Assembly (NCBI RefSeq): GCF_005869225.1
Contig: NZ_SWFP01000003.1
Span: 496,001 to 560,000, forward strand
Direction: 5' to 3'
Origin: Dyadobacter bucti
GTDB taxonomy: Bacteria; Bacteroidota; Bacteroidia; Cytophagales; Spirosomataceae
Length of the DNA: 64,000 nt
The translations under genes were made by a program, and so were the position numbers. This document shows, one piece after another, positions 1 through 8,926 of this stretch. Each line of letters begins with the position of its first letter. Within the stretch, counting starts at the first letter, position 1. The notes under the pieces are model-generated. The model ran no database searches and was not told where the DNA came from. It saw only the letters and a list, made by a program, of their open reading frames with translations.

Positions 1-1868
1 ACTTTCCCGAGAATTCGACTATAAAATTTGACATGTTCACCAGAACAGAAAATCTGGGAAACTATGCGAATGAAAAGGATCATTGGGATTCGTATTCGCA
101 CAATGTGTATTTAAAACTCAGTCCCAAAACAGATAAGGCAACTTTTGAAAAACGGCTTAAACCATTCGTACAAAAGTATTTTGCAAACAATGTTGCGAGC
201 CTTAAAAAAAGAGGAGCCAAGCCGGATGAAAAAGGGGATTTGTATGCATTAAGATTGCAGAATCTGGCGAATGTTCATTTTGATACCGAGGTTTCGGGAA
301 GCTCCGGCGCGCCGATTGCGCTTGTATATGCATTGATGGGTATCGCCATATTCATTCTTATGATCGCCTGTATCAATTTTATTAACCTCAATGTTGCCAG
401 GTCGTTCATCCGGGCTCGGGAAGTCGGTGTCCGCAAATCCATGGGTGCGTTGAAAAACCAACTGTTTTTTCAAATATGGGGAGAGGCGGCTGTAATATGT
501 TTTCTAGGTTTTTTGAGCGGTGTGATACTTGCTATGCTGCTCCTGCCTACTTTCAACGCGACATTTCAAAGTAAGCTCACGCTTAGCTATATACTTCAGC
601 CGGACAAAGTAGCGCTGCTGTTAGGGGTTTTTGTACTGGTTACATTCTTTGCGGGGGGGTATCCGGCCTGGCAGATGTCCAAGTTCAACGCAGTGGAGGT
701 TTTGAAAGGAAAAGTTACCATGAAAAAACCGGGCTTTCTTCGTAACTCCCTGATTATAGCCCAGTTTACTTTGTCTGGTTTGCTGATATGCAGCACCATT
801 ATCGCGGTCCAGCAGGTGGAACATCTGCGGAATCAGCCGCTTGGGTTTCAAAAAGAACAGGTCATAAGCATCCCTGTTGGCAATAAAGTGAACAGCCGGC
901 AGGCCCTGCAAAGGATGCGAAACAAGCTGGAAGGAGACCCAGGGATTCTCGGTATTACAGGCAGCGGGGTTAATCTGGGTTTCGGACTGGACAGAAGTAC
1001 TTCCCGAAGTGTGATCGGGTTTACTTTCAAAGAAAAGGAAATTTCGACAGATTGGCTGCAGGTTGATTATGATTATTTAAAAACATTGAATATCAAACTT
1101 TTATCCGGCAGGGAATTTAATCCTTCATATCCTTCTGACACGCTGGACAGGGTGATCATCACGGAAAGTATGGCCAAAATGATTGGCGAAAAAGATCCTG
1201 TCGGTAAATTTTTCCAAACCGATAGCGCCGGTGTGAAACATCAGATCATTGGTCTCGTCCCGGATTTCAATCTCTATTCATCCAAAGCCGAGAAAAAGCC
1301 GATCACTATGTACCTGTCCGGTTCGGGCGGGCTGCCTTATATTTTTGTCAGAGTTACGCCCCAAAGTCTAAAAATTTCAATGGACAAGCTCAAAGCTGTC
1401 TGGAAAGAAGTAGCGCCGGAATCGGAATTCAAAGGCTCGTTTGTGGATGAGAATACTAATTCCTGGTACAAGGAAGAAGAACGGCTGTCGCAGGTTTTTA
1501 GTCTTGCTTCCGGCATTGCTATTATCCTGTCTTGCCTGGGACTATTTGCTGTTGCCTTGATCGTCATCGAGCAGCGTACCAAAGAAATTGGTGTCCGTAA
1601 GGTGCTGGGTGCCAGTATCGCCAATCTGGTTTTTGTGCTTTCGCAGGACTTCGTGAAACTGGTGCTGGTCGCGATTCTGATATCTTCCCCGTTAGCTTGG
1701 TTTTTAATGCAAAAATGGCTTGATAACTATCCGTACAGAATTGAGATCAGCCCGCTGGTATTTGTCATAGTAGGCGTCGGAGCGATTTTGGTGGCAGTAG
1801 TCACAGTAAGTTTCCAAAGTATCAAAGCCGCATTGATGAATCCGGTAAAGTCGCTGAAGAGCGAGTAG
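1..1868 (+). CDS. ABC transporter permease P1, 5' end outside window
   Basis: C-terminal three quarters of a MacB/FtsX-type permease. The reading frame is open from base 3, so the gene enters from the left; roughly 180-190 residues are missing compared with its paralogues. Visible are the first FtsX module (motif ACINFINL, then the cytoplasmic loop REVGVRKSMGA), a central membrane anchor, the second extracytoplasmic domain, and the second FtsX module with the loop KEIGVRKVLGAS. The tail NPVKSLKSE is the family signature. The stop codon abuts the stop of the convergent PIN-toxin gene with no base between. Subgroup with P4, P5, P6, P8, P12 and P19 by eye. The substrate is unknown. Confidence 0.93.
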   Translation, partial: FPENSTIKFDMFTRTENLGNYANEKDHWDSYSHNVYLKLSPKTDKATFEKRLKPFVQKYFANNVASLKKRGAKPDEKGDLYALRLQNLANVHFDTEVSGSSGAPIALVYALMGIAIFILMIACINFINLNVARSFIRAREVGVRKSMGALKNQLFFQIWGEAAVICFLGFLSGVILAMLLLPTFNATFQSKLTLSYILQPDKVALLLGVFVLVTFFAGGYPAWQMSKFNAVEVLKGKVTMKKPGFLRNSLIIAQFTLSGLLICSTIIAVQQVEHLRNQPLGFQKEQVISIPVGNKVNSRQALQRMRNKLEGDPGILGITGSGVNLGFGLDRSTSRSVIGFTFKEKEISTDWLQVDYDYLKTLNIKLLSGREFNPSYPSDTLDRVIITESMAKMIGEKDPVGKFFQTDSAGVKHQIIGLVPDFNLYSSKAEKKPITMYLSGSGGLPYIFVRVTPQSLKISMDKLKAVWKEVAPESEFKGSFVDENTNSWYKEEERLSQVFSLASGIAIILSCLGLFAVALIVIEQRTKEIGVRKVLGASIANLVFVLSQDFVKLVLVAILISSPLAWFLMQKWLDNYPYRIEISPLVFVIVGVGAILVAVVTVSFQSIKAALMNPVKSLKSE

Positions 1869-2267
1869 CTAATCAATAACATTAATAAACGGCCTGTACC
1901 GGCTGAATTTTTCGTCTGCTGAAATCAGAGATATTTGTTCTGATAAAGAAATTGCAAGCAAAAACCGATCGAAGGGATCTCTGTGATCATCGTAAAATGG
2001 GATCGACTGATAAGCGGAAATATGGGATGTTTTGATCGCAAGGAGCTTAAAGCCGTCTCTAAGAAGTTGTTCCACAATCTCATCAATGCCAATGATAAAT
2101 TTGGGAAGTTTGCCTAATTTCAGTTTGATAGACATCTCCATTAAACTAATTGGGCTAACCATAATGATATCCTCCGGATTCTCTAAAATAGATCTTATGT
2201 GTAATTTGAGATTAGGATTGTCTTCAAGTGACCAAATCAGAATTTGGGTATCCAATAAATATCTCAT
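1869..2267 (-). CDS. vapC: PIN-domain toxin, VapC-like
   Basis: A 132-residue PIN-domain protein, the usual size for a type II VapC ribonuclease. The acidic metal-binding residues are visible: D6 in LLDTQIL, E44 in SLMEMSIK, D97 and D100 in HRDPFDR, and D118 in ISADEKF. HRDPFDR is typical of the VapC subgroup found in Bacteroidota and cyanobacteria. The start overlaps the end of the upstream antitoxin gene by 4 bases, a translationally coupled arrangement. Known for the family: the toxin cleaves RNA and is held inactive by its partner. The RNA target here cannot be inferred. Confidence 0.88.
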   Translation of the reverse strand: MRYLLDTQILIWSLEDNPNLKLHIRSILENPEDIIMVSPISLMEMSIKLKLGKLPKFIIGIDEIVEQLLRDGFKLLAIKTSHISAYQSIPFYDDHRDPFDRFLLAISLSEQISLISADEKFSRYRPFINVID

Positions 2268-2482
2268 TCGTACATATATTCATTTAGGTCATCAATCGGA
2301 TCGTTGAAATCATCAGGGATTCCAATTTTTCCCTTTAAACTGCCTAGTTTTCTTTTCTTAGGTGCATTGTCCAAAATTTCTTCCAAAAATGTAACTACAA
2401 TTTTTGATTTACTTTTTACAGAGGGAATTTCGTCGAGCGTGATTTTCCCATCTTCGTAAGTGCCTTGAATTGTAGTTAACAT
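2264..2482 (-). CDS. Putative antitoxin partner of the PIN toxin
   Basis: A 72-residue protein that overlaps the PIN toxin start by 4 bases. The N-terminal half (MLTTIQGTYEDGKITLDE) reads as a short beta-hairpin of the DUF2281/AbrB-like antitoxin type. The acidic C-terminus (DDFNDPIDDLNEYMYE) fits a toxin-wrapping tail. Position, size and overlap support the antitoxin role; the family assignment is weaker. An AT-rich stretch upstream (2483-2540) probably holds the promoter of the pair. Confidence 0.75.
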   Translation of the reverse strand: MLTTIQGTYEDGKITLDEIPSVKSKSKIVVTFLEEILDNAPKKRKLGSLKGKIGIPDDFNDPIDDLNEYMYE

Positions 2483-2591
2483 ATCCGCGCATATTGTTTG
2501 TATATCAAATATAACGATTTTTTAAAGGATAAATATTTTCTGTTTCAAAATATAAAAACGCCTCTCTCATCCCCTTAAATCCGATCACAGG

Positions 2592-2607
2592 TGTTCGAAA
2601 GCGAACA
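2592..2607. promoter_or_regulatory. Dyad TGTTCG-N4-CGAACA upstream of P2
   Basis: Perfect 6-bp arms at 2592-2597 and 2602-2607 with a 4-base centre. It is the cleanest copy of the element found at the head of all six visible permease blocks. Its centre lies 61.5 bp before the TGG of the -24/-12-like element at 2661. It is probably the binding site of an enhancer-type activator (inference). Confidence 0.65.
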
Positions 2608-2660
2608 ATTTAATTTCGTGGAAGAGTTGTATGTATTTGAAAATGAAATATATATAAGCC

Positions 2661-2676
2661 TGGTATGGATTTTGGT
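2661..2676 (+). promoter_or_regulatory. -24/-12-like promoter of the P2-P3 block
   Basis: TGGTATGGATTTTGGT has TGG at positions 1-3 and TTTG at 11-14, the arrangement shared by the block promoters. It ends about 47 bases before the P2 start. It lacks the GC that sigma-54 normally needs at -12, so the sigma factor is an inference. Confidence 0.5.
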
Positions 2677-2722
2677 ATTTTGAGCCAGAGCACCTTATAG
2701 GCGTGCACTAAATCCATCTGCC

Positions 2723-5131
2723 ATGATCAGAAATTACCTCATTACATCACTTCGCAGCCTGCGCCGCAATTGGAATTTTACTATTATTAACGTCACCGGG
2801 CTGTCGCTTGGACTGGCTTGCTGTTTGCTGATTTTCTTCACTTTACGCTACGAACTCAGTTTTGATGTACATCATAAGAATGCCGACAAGGTTTACAGGA
2901 TCCTGAACCATGACCTGGCTGGCGGAGAAAACGGGTTCAATACCGGCATTCCTCTTCCGGCTTTGGAGGCTTTACGCAACGATTTTCCGGAAATCACAAC
3001 CACTTGCACTTATGCTATACGTGAAACCCTCATTACTACAATAGAAGGAGGGCAAAAGAAGAAGTTTTCGGAGCCGTTTTATGCCGTGTCTTTTATCGGG
3101 CCGGAGTATTTCGGGATGCTCGACTATACCTGGCTCAAAGGGTCGCCTCAAACTTCATTGAAAAATCCGGGTTCGGTAGTTCTTACCGAGCAGCAAGGCC
3201 GGAAATATTTTGGTAACGCCGACCCGATGGGAAAAACAATCCGGGTCAGTAACAGAATGGATTTTATCGTCACGGGAGTAGTCGCTGACCCGCCTGCTAC
3301 AACGAATTTCCCGTTTACAACCATGCTCTCTTTTGCCTCATTGAAAGAATATGGATCATTCACGAATTGGGACGACTGGGTTTCTACCTACGGTGGCGGG
3401 CAAATGTATGTGATGCTGCCGGAGTCGGTTTCGAAAGAACAGTTTAACAAACAACTGATTGCTTTCAACAAAAAATACCGAGAGAAGGAAGAGGGTGCAA
3501 AGCTGGCATTTGTGCTTCAGCCTGTTAAGGATATTCATTTTGCAACTAAAATCGGAAACTACGCCAACCGTTCGATCAGCAAGGGGATGATCTGGTCTAT
3601 GGCTCTTGTCGGGATCTTTTTGCTGGTGACAGCTTGTGTTAATTTTGTAAATCTGGCCACTGCACAGGCATTGCGACGTGCCCGGGAAGTCGGGGTACGG
3701 AAAGTTTTGGGAAGTACGCGGGGACAGCTGCTCCGGCAGTATTTTTCCGAGACCGGTATCATTACAATGTTGTCGGTTGTTCTGGCTCTGGTTATCGCGC
3801 AAAGTTCCCTGCCTTACGTGGCAAACCTGCTGAACATCCAGTCCGAAGGGATCCTGTTTGTGACAGACCTGTCGGTTATTATATTCCTTCTTATACTGAC
3901 TATCGTTACCACTTTGCTTGCTGGCTGCTATCCGGCCCTGATCGTGTCAGGTTATCAGCCGATTCTTGCTGTGAAGGGCAGAATGAAAACATCGGGAAGT
4001 AGCCAGTCCAATCTTCGGAGCGGGTTGATCGTACTACAGTTTACTATTTCGCAGATTATTTTGATAGGCACTTTGATAGCCTATACCCAGATGAAATATT
4101 TCCGGACCATGGATCTGGGTTTTGAGAAAGATGAAATTATAAACCTGGTCATCCCCGAAAATAATCCAGGCCAGCTTGAAGCGCTCCGGGCTGGATTTAC
4201 AGCCGAACCGGGTATTCGTTCCCTCAGTTTCAGCGCGTTTACCCCCATGTCGAGAAGCAACTGGCAGACGGGTTTTACATACGAAAATGATGCGAAAGAA
4301 CTTGATTTCGAAATTGTGATGCGTCCTGCGGATACTTCTTATGTCAGAACATACGGGTTGGAAATAATTGCCGGCAGAATGTACCTTCCTGCCGATACCA
4401 TGCGCGAGTATGTTATTAATGAAACATTTGTGAAAAAAATGGGTTTTACCGATCCGAACGAAGTGTTGGGAAAAAGGCTTGCAATCGGGCGGTCGGCATT
4501 GAAATTGCCGATTGTGGGGGTCGTGAAGGATTTCAATACGTACAGTCTGCATCATGAGATTATTCCTTGCGTATTAACCAGTTCACTGCGGGAATACAGG
4601 ACACTAGGTATGAAGCTGGATAAAAACGCGGACGTTGACCAGATCAAAAGAATTGAGAAAATATGGTCGGCTGTATACCCTGATTACTTGTTCAAATACA
4701 GTTTTCTGGACGATACGTTAAACAGTTTCTATGAGAAGGAAGAAAAATTCTTTTCTCTTTTCAGGCTGCTGTCCGGGATAGCTATTTTTATCGGCTGCCT
4801 CGGATTATACGGAGTCGTCGCCTTTATGGTCGAATCGAGGACCAAAGAAATGGGGATCAGAAAAGCAGTGGGGGCATCCGCACTGAATATTTTCGGATTG
4901 TTTTCCATTGATTTTGTCAAGCTGGTCATTATTGCGCTGGTCATCGCCTCTCCGGTGGCCTGGTATGCGATGAATGAATGGTTGCAGGACTTTACCTATA
5001 AAGTGAATATCAACTGGTGGATATTCGTATTGGCGGGTGTTGCGGCAGTAATCATAGCGTTAATAACCATTAGTTTTCAGAGTGTAAAAGCAGCTCTTAC
5101 AAACCCGGTCGAAGCTTTGAAAGCGGAGTGA
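2723..5131 (+). CDS. ABC transporter permease P2
   Basis: 802-residue inner-membrane permease of the MacB/FtsX superfamily with the duplicated layout shared by all 19 copies. An N-terminal membrane segment (about 17-39) is followed by a MacB-type periplasmic domain (about 45-245) and FtsX module 1, with ACVNFVNL near residue 305 and REVGVRKVLGS after it. A central membrane anchor (about 430) leads to a second periplasmic domain, then FtsX module 2 (CLGLYGV near 690, loop KEMGIRKAVGAS). Known for the family: such proteins do not form a channel but pass mechanical force from a cytoplasmic ATPase to the periplasm, for export or envelope stress. P2 belongs to the subgroup of P11, P13, P15 and P18 (RPADTSYVRTYGLEIIAGR). 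First gene of its block. Confidence 0.95.
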   Translation: MIRNYLITSLRSLRRNWNFTIINVTGLSLGLACCLLIFFTLRYELSFDVHHKNADKVYRILNHDLAGGENGFNTGIPLPALEALRNDFPEITTTCTYAIRETLITTIEGGQKKKFSEPFYAVSFIGPEYFGMLDYTWLKGSPQTSLKNPGSVVLTEQQGRKYFGNADPMGKTIRVSNRMDFIVTGVVADPPATTNFPFTTMLSFASLKEYGSFTNWDDWVSTYGGGQMYVMLPESVSKEQFNKQLIAFNKKYREKEEGAKLAFVLQPVKDIHFATKIGNYANRSISKGMIWSMALVGIFLLVTACVNFVNLATAQALRRAREVGVRKVLGSTRGQLLRQYFSETGIITMLSVVLALVIAQSSLPYVANLLNIQSEGILFVTDLSVIIFLLILTIVTTLLAGCYPALIVSGYQPILAVKGRMKTSGSSQSNLRSGLIVLQFTISQIILIGTLIAYTQMKYFRTMDLGFEKDEIINLVIPENNPGQLEALRAGFTAEPGIRSLSFSAFTPMSRSNWQTGFTYENDAKELDFEIVMRPADTSYVRTYGLEIIAGRMYLPADTMREYVINETFVKKMGFTDPNEVLGKRLAIGRSALKLPIVGVVKDFNTYSLHHEIIPCVLTSSLREYRTLGMKLDKNADVDQIKRIEKIWSAVYPDYLFKYSFLDDTLNSFYEKEEKFFSLFRLLSGIAIFIGCLGLYGVVAFMVESRTKEMGIRKAVGASALNIFGLFSIDFVKLVIIALVIASPVAWYAMNEWLQDFTYKVNINWWIFVLAGVAAVIIALITISFQSVKAALTNPVEALKAE

Positions 5132-5260
5132 GGGAGAAGGGAAGAAGGGAGGAAGGGGAAGAAGGGGAGGAACTTCCCACCCTTTCCTCCCCGTTCTCCC
5201 TTTTTCCCATCCTTCCTTTCCTCCATCGTCCCTTTCCTCCCTCCCCCTATTTTCCACTCC
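5130..5260. repeat. Purine/pyrimidine arm spacer between P2 and P3
   Basis: A nearly pure purine tract (5130-5172) starts at the P2 stop codon and is followed by a nearly pure pyrimidine tract (5173-5260) that runs to just before P3. The arms are partly complementary (GGAGGAA against TTCCTCC), so the spacer could fold in the transcript or form unusual DNA. It is open in the P3 frame, which allows an artificial N-terminal extension. Confidence 0.8.
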
Positions 5261-5274
5261 AAAATAAAACAGCC

Positions 5275-7650
5275 ATGATCAAAAATTATTTAAAAATCGC
5301 CCTGCGTAACCTGTCTAAAAGCAAGGTTTATTCATTCATTAACATTATCGGCTTGTCGGTCGGGATTGCGGTTGCGATGCTGATCGGACTTTGGGTTTGG
5401 GATGAGCTGTCTTTTAATAAGTATCACAAAAATTACGACCGTATCGTACAAGCCTGGATCAGCCAAACTTTTAACGGGCAAACGGGCAGCGGCGTCGCGG
5501 TATCGCTTCCGGCAGTGCGCGAGATGGCCACCAAATACAGCGCGGATTTCAAGTATACATCCATGGCGTCCTGGAATTACGGGCATTTGCTGGCGAATGG
5601 AGAAAAAAAGATAAATAAAAGCGGCATGTATGTGCAGCCTTCTTTTCCTGAAATGCTCTCGCTGAAAATGCTGAGAGGAGACTACAGTGCATTAAAAGAA
5701 CCGGGCTCAATCATTATTGCTGAATCTCTTGCCAAGGCACTTTTCGGAAATGAAGATGCGCTTAACAAAACAATTAAACTGGATATCAAGAAAGACGTGA
5801 AGGTAACCGGCGTCTACGAAGATATCCCTTTCAATTCCAATTTTAATGAGACCAAAATGCTGCTCACCTGGAACGACTACCTGCAGGCAGAAGGCTGGGT
5901 GAAGGAGGCGCAGGAGCAGTGGGGAAACCATTCTTTTCAGTTTTATGCACAGGTGGCCGACCATGCAGATATCGGTAAAGTCTCGCTGAAGATCAGAGAT
6001 GTGGAGTTGCCGCACAGTTTTTCCAAAACAGACAAGCCGCAGTATTTTCTGCATCCGATGAGCCGCTGGCATCTTTATTCGGATTTTAAAAATGGCAAGA
6101 ATATCGGGGGAAGCATTCAGTTCGTTTGGCTGTTCAGCATTATCGGTGTTTTTGTCCTCTTGCTGGCCTGTATCAATTTCATGAATCTGAGTACAGCCCG
6201 CTCCGAAAAGCGCGCCAAGGAAGTAGGGATCCGAAAGTCAATCGGTTCGCAGAGAAGTCAGTTGATATTCCAGTTCCTGAGCGAATCGCTGCTGGTGGTT
6301 TCTTTTGCGTTGATCCTCGGCATACTCTTTGTTTTGCTTGCTTTGCCGGCGTTTAATGAATTATCCGGAAAGCATGTCGGGTTTCCTTACATGTATGCGC
6401 AGTTCTGGCTGGCGCTCTTGATTTTTTCGCTGTTCACGGGGCTGGTTTCGGGAAGTTATCCCGCGTTTTATCTTTCTTCTTTTAATCCCCTTGCTGTTTT
6501 AAAGGGTACATTCAAGGTAGGGAAATGGTCTGCCACGCCGAGGAAAGTAATGGTCGTTCTTCAGTTTACAGTTTCAATTACACTGATCATCGGGACCATT
6601 ATTGTATTCCAGCAAATCCAGCACGCCAAAAACCGGCCGATAGGGTACGACAGGTCCGGGTTGTTGCAGATCAATATTTCGCCGAATATGTATGGCAAAT
6701 ATTATCCGTTGCGGGACGACCTTTTGAAATCCGGTGCTGTGTTTGAAATGAGCGAATCTTCCAGCCCTACCACGGGTATTTATTCCAATCAGATCGGTTT
6801 TGAATGGGAAGGGATGGAGCCGAACTCGCTTCCATTGTTTGGAACGATCGCCTGTACGCATGATTTTGGAAAAACAATCGGCTGGAAAATTGTTCAGGGG
6901 CGCGATTTTTCCCGCGATTTCTCAACCGATACTGCGGCTTTTGTTTTAAATGAATCGGCGGTTAAGTTGACCGGTATCAAGAATATAATAGGTAAAACGA
7001 TCCGGTATAACGGCAAGCCCCGGCAGGTGGTTGGTGTGATCAAAGATATGGTTATGCAATCACCCTACGAACCTGCCGTCCCGACCATTTTTCTGATGGA
7101 TTACGAGTGGGCTAATCTGATCAATATCAAACTGATGCCAAATGCGCCGGTGGATCAGGCGCTGAAAAAGGTAGAGGCTGTTTTCAAAAAACATGATCCC
7201 GATTCGCCTTTTGAATTCAAGTTTGCCGATGAGGAGTATGAAGCCAAATTCAGGGCCGAAGAGCGTATTGGCAAACTGGCTCGGGTATTTGCTGTGCTGG
7301 CTGTTTTTATCAGCTGCCTAGGATTGTTCGGATTGGCCGCATATACTGCCGAACAAAGAACGAAAGAAATAGGGATACGGAAAGCGCTGGGTGCAAGCGT
7401 GGCGCAAATGTGGGCGATGCTGTCCAAAGAGTTTGTGTACCTCGTCATCGTATCGTGCGTAATCGCCTCGCCGATCGCACTCTATTTTCTGAACGACTGG
7501 CTCAAAAAATATGAGTACCACATTGAGCTGAGCTGGATCGTTTTTGCAGTTTCGGCATTTTTAGCGGTATTGATAACCATATTGACAGTAAGTTTCCAGG
7601 CAATCAAAGCAGCTTTGATGAATCCTGTGAAGTCTTTGCGGAGTGAATAA
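5275..7650 (+). CDS. ABC transporter permease P3
   Basis: 791 residues from the ATG at 5275. An in-frame start at 5128 exists, but it would translate the low-complexity spacer, and MIKNYLKIALRNL at 5275 matches the paralogues' N-termini. FtsX module 1 has ACINFMNLSTARSEKRAKEVGIRK (split motif, residues about 296-320). FtsX module 2 (near 679) has KEIGIRKALGAS followed by QMWAMLSKEF. It is closest to P14, P16 and P17: shared GLWVWDELSFN at the N-terminus, SRWHLYSDFKNG before module 1, and a TIGWKIVQGRDF block in the second periplasmic domain. Last gene of its block. Confidence 0.95.
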   Translation: MIKNYLKIALRNLSKSKVYSFINIIGLSVGIAVAMLIGLWVWDELSFNKYHKNYDRIVQAWISQTFNGQTGSGVAVSLPAVREMATKYSADFKYTSMASWNYGHLLANGEKKINKSGMYVQPSFPEMLSLKMLRGDYSALKEPGSIIIAESLAKALFGNEDALNKTIKLDIKKDVKVTGVYEDIPFNSNFNETKMLLTWNDYLQAEGWVKEAQEQWGNHSFQFYAQVADHADIGKVSLKIRDVELPHSFSKTDKPQYFLHPMSRWHLYSDFKNGKNIGGSIQFVWLFSIIGVFVLLLACINFMNLSTARSEKRAKEVGIRKSIGSQRSQLIFQFLSESLLVVSFALILGILFVLLALPAFNELSGKHVGFPYMYAQFWLALLIFSLFTGLVSGSYPAFYLSSFNPLAVLKGTFKVGKWSATPRKVMVVLQFTVSITLIIGTIIVFQQIQHAKNRPIGYDRSGLLQINISPNMYGKYYPLRDDLLKSGAVFEMSESSSPTTGIYSNQIGFEWEGMEPNSLPLFGTIACTHDFGKTIGWKIVQGRDFSRDFSTDTAAFVLNESAVKLTGIKNIIGKTIRYNGKPRQVVGVIKDMVMQSPYEPAVPTIFLMDYEWANLINIKLMPNAPVDQALKKVEAVFKKHDPDSPFEFKFADEEYEAKFRAEERIGKLARVFAVLAVFISCLGLFGLAAYTAEQRTKEIGIRKALGASVAQMWAMLSKEFVYLVIVSCVIASPIALYFLNDWLKKYEYHIELSWIVFAVSAFLAVLITILTVSFQAIKAALMNPVKSLRSE

Positions 7651-7840
7651 GAGAGTGCGTAACGGGAATATTTGTCAAAAGTCAGGGTTCACCTGGTACC
7701 TGTTTTTACATTTCGTCGATTAAAAAACGCATACTATCTGCTGAAAAGCTGAGTTCGCAGATCGGTTTTCAGGTGTGTTAAACGTTTGTTGAAAAAAGGC
7801 CTCTAACCTACATAAACAAACAATTTAATAAATAGAAACC

Positions 7841-8224
7841 ATGAAAAAGACCATCTTAGCCATCGCAACAATCGTAACATTGACCATCGGGAACAGCTTC
7901 GCGCAACGCAGCTACAAACATGCCGAAATCCCGGCAGTGAATAATTCCAGAGGTGACAATGCCTATGAAGAATTCCGCATCAACAAGCTGGATCAGATCG
8001 TTAAACTGACGCGTAAACAGGAAAACCGGATCAAGGCGATCGAAAACCGTTACGATCGTTTGACTTCCACAAACAGACGTTACAGTACTTACCAGGGAAT
8101 AAAACGTCTGGAAGAGCAGAAGCAAAAAGAAATTCTTTCAGTACTAACCCCGGCCCAGCGTCAGCGTTTGTTCGCATATCAGAATTCGAACCGCTTCGAT
8201 AACCGTTACAACCGCAGAGGATAA
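7841..8224 (+). CDS. Small secreted basic protein, unknown function
   Basis: 127 residues with a clear signal peptide (MKKTILAIATIVTLTIGNSFAQ, split near residue 21) and then a highly charged, mostly helical body with RINKLDQIVKLTRKQENRIKAIE and LTPAQRQRLF. The LTxxQ pattern before a basic helix recalls periplasmic Spy/CpxP-type or LTXXQ proteins, but this is resemblance only. It has an A-rich leader with no obvious Shine-Dalgarno sequence. Followed by a strong terminator (8293-8341), so it is probably transcribed alone. Confidence 0.75.
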   Translation: MKKTILAIATIVTLTIGNSFAQRSYKHAEIPAVNNSRGDNAYEEFRINKLDQIVKLTRKQENRIKAIENRYDRLTSTNRRYSTYQGIKRLEEQKQKEILSVLTPAQRQRLFAYQNSNRFDNRYNRRG

Positions 8225-8292
8225 CCTGATTCGTCGGGATTTGACGGGACGAATAAGTCCGCATAAAATAATCTATTAGCATCAATGAAGAT

Positions 8293-8341
8293 AATGCAAT
8301 CAGCGCGAGCCCAACCAGCTCAAACGTTGATTGCATTTTTT
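8293..8341 (+). terminator. Rho-independent terminator
   Basis: A perfect 10-bp stem, AATGCAATCA (8293-8302) with TGATTGCATT (8328-8337), extends by three further pairs including one G-T. The loop is about 19 bases and a run of T follows. It ends the small secreted-protein gene. Confidence 0.75.
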
Positions 8342-8384
8342 GCGTAAATGAAAAAGCGGAACGCGCAAATCAACTTAAAATGAT

Positions 8385-8825
8385 TTGAACCCGGTTATTA
8401 TAGTATTTGGTATTGTAGCAGGAGTTTTTCGGGGTGGCATATACGTGTATTGGATGGCACGTCATAGAGAACGTATAGCCTTGATCGAAAACGGGCAGAC
8501 GCTTCAATTTTTTTTGGATAACAAAATATCGGCGTTCTCCACTCTGAAATTCGGGATGCTTTTTGTCGGGATCGCAACAGGTATTCTTGTCGGTAATGTG
8601 CTATATATAAACCTCGATTTGCCCGGAGGCATTGCCTGTATGTCTATGATTTTCATTCTCAGAGGTGTTAGCCTGATCGCCAATTTCTTCATCGAGCGAA
8701 AACTGTGCAGGAAACAAAGGATCGATACAAAAAAATTTAGCATAGTACCTTGCATCACAAAGTACCTTTCTATACCTTTGAATAGTGTTAGCTGTTATCA
8801 CGCAAAAATCGTCGTAACAGCTTAG
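8385..8825 (+). CDS. Small membrane protein, DUF6249-like
   Basis: Up to 146 residues. The N-terminal membrane helix followed by MARHRERIALIENGQ resembles DUF6249 proteins, which carry a membrane helix and then a basic RxRIALIEKG stretch. Two more hydrophobic segments follow (GMLFVGIATGILVGNVLYI and GIACMSMIFILRGVSLIAN). The only in-frame start is TTG at 8385; an ATG at 8380 is in another frame and meets a stop after two codons, so the start is uncertain. The last 30 or so residues look unconserved. Function unknown. Confidence 0.55.
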   Translation: MNPVIIVFGIVAGVFRGGIYVYWMARHRERIALIENGQTLQFFLDNKISAFSTLKFGMLFVGIATGILVGNVLYINLDLPGGIACMSMIFILRGVSLIANFFIERKLCRKQRIDTKKFSIVPCITKYLSIPLNSVSCYHAKIVVTA

Positions 8826-8926
8826 CGCTGAATCGATTCAACTACCGGAAAAATTTTAAAAGAGTGCAAACTCTTACCGGAATTTCTATGCCTTTTCAAA
8901 TCTGTTAGCCATTTAAAATTTTAGCC

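Noticed and set aside
5128..5274. N-terminal extension of P3
   Set aside because: It would translate the purine/pyrimidine spacer into Glu/Gly- and Pro/Ser-rich sequence; MIKNYLKIALRNL at 5275 fits the family. The same applies to 35968-36045 before P12.
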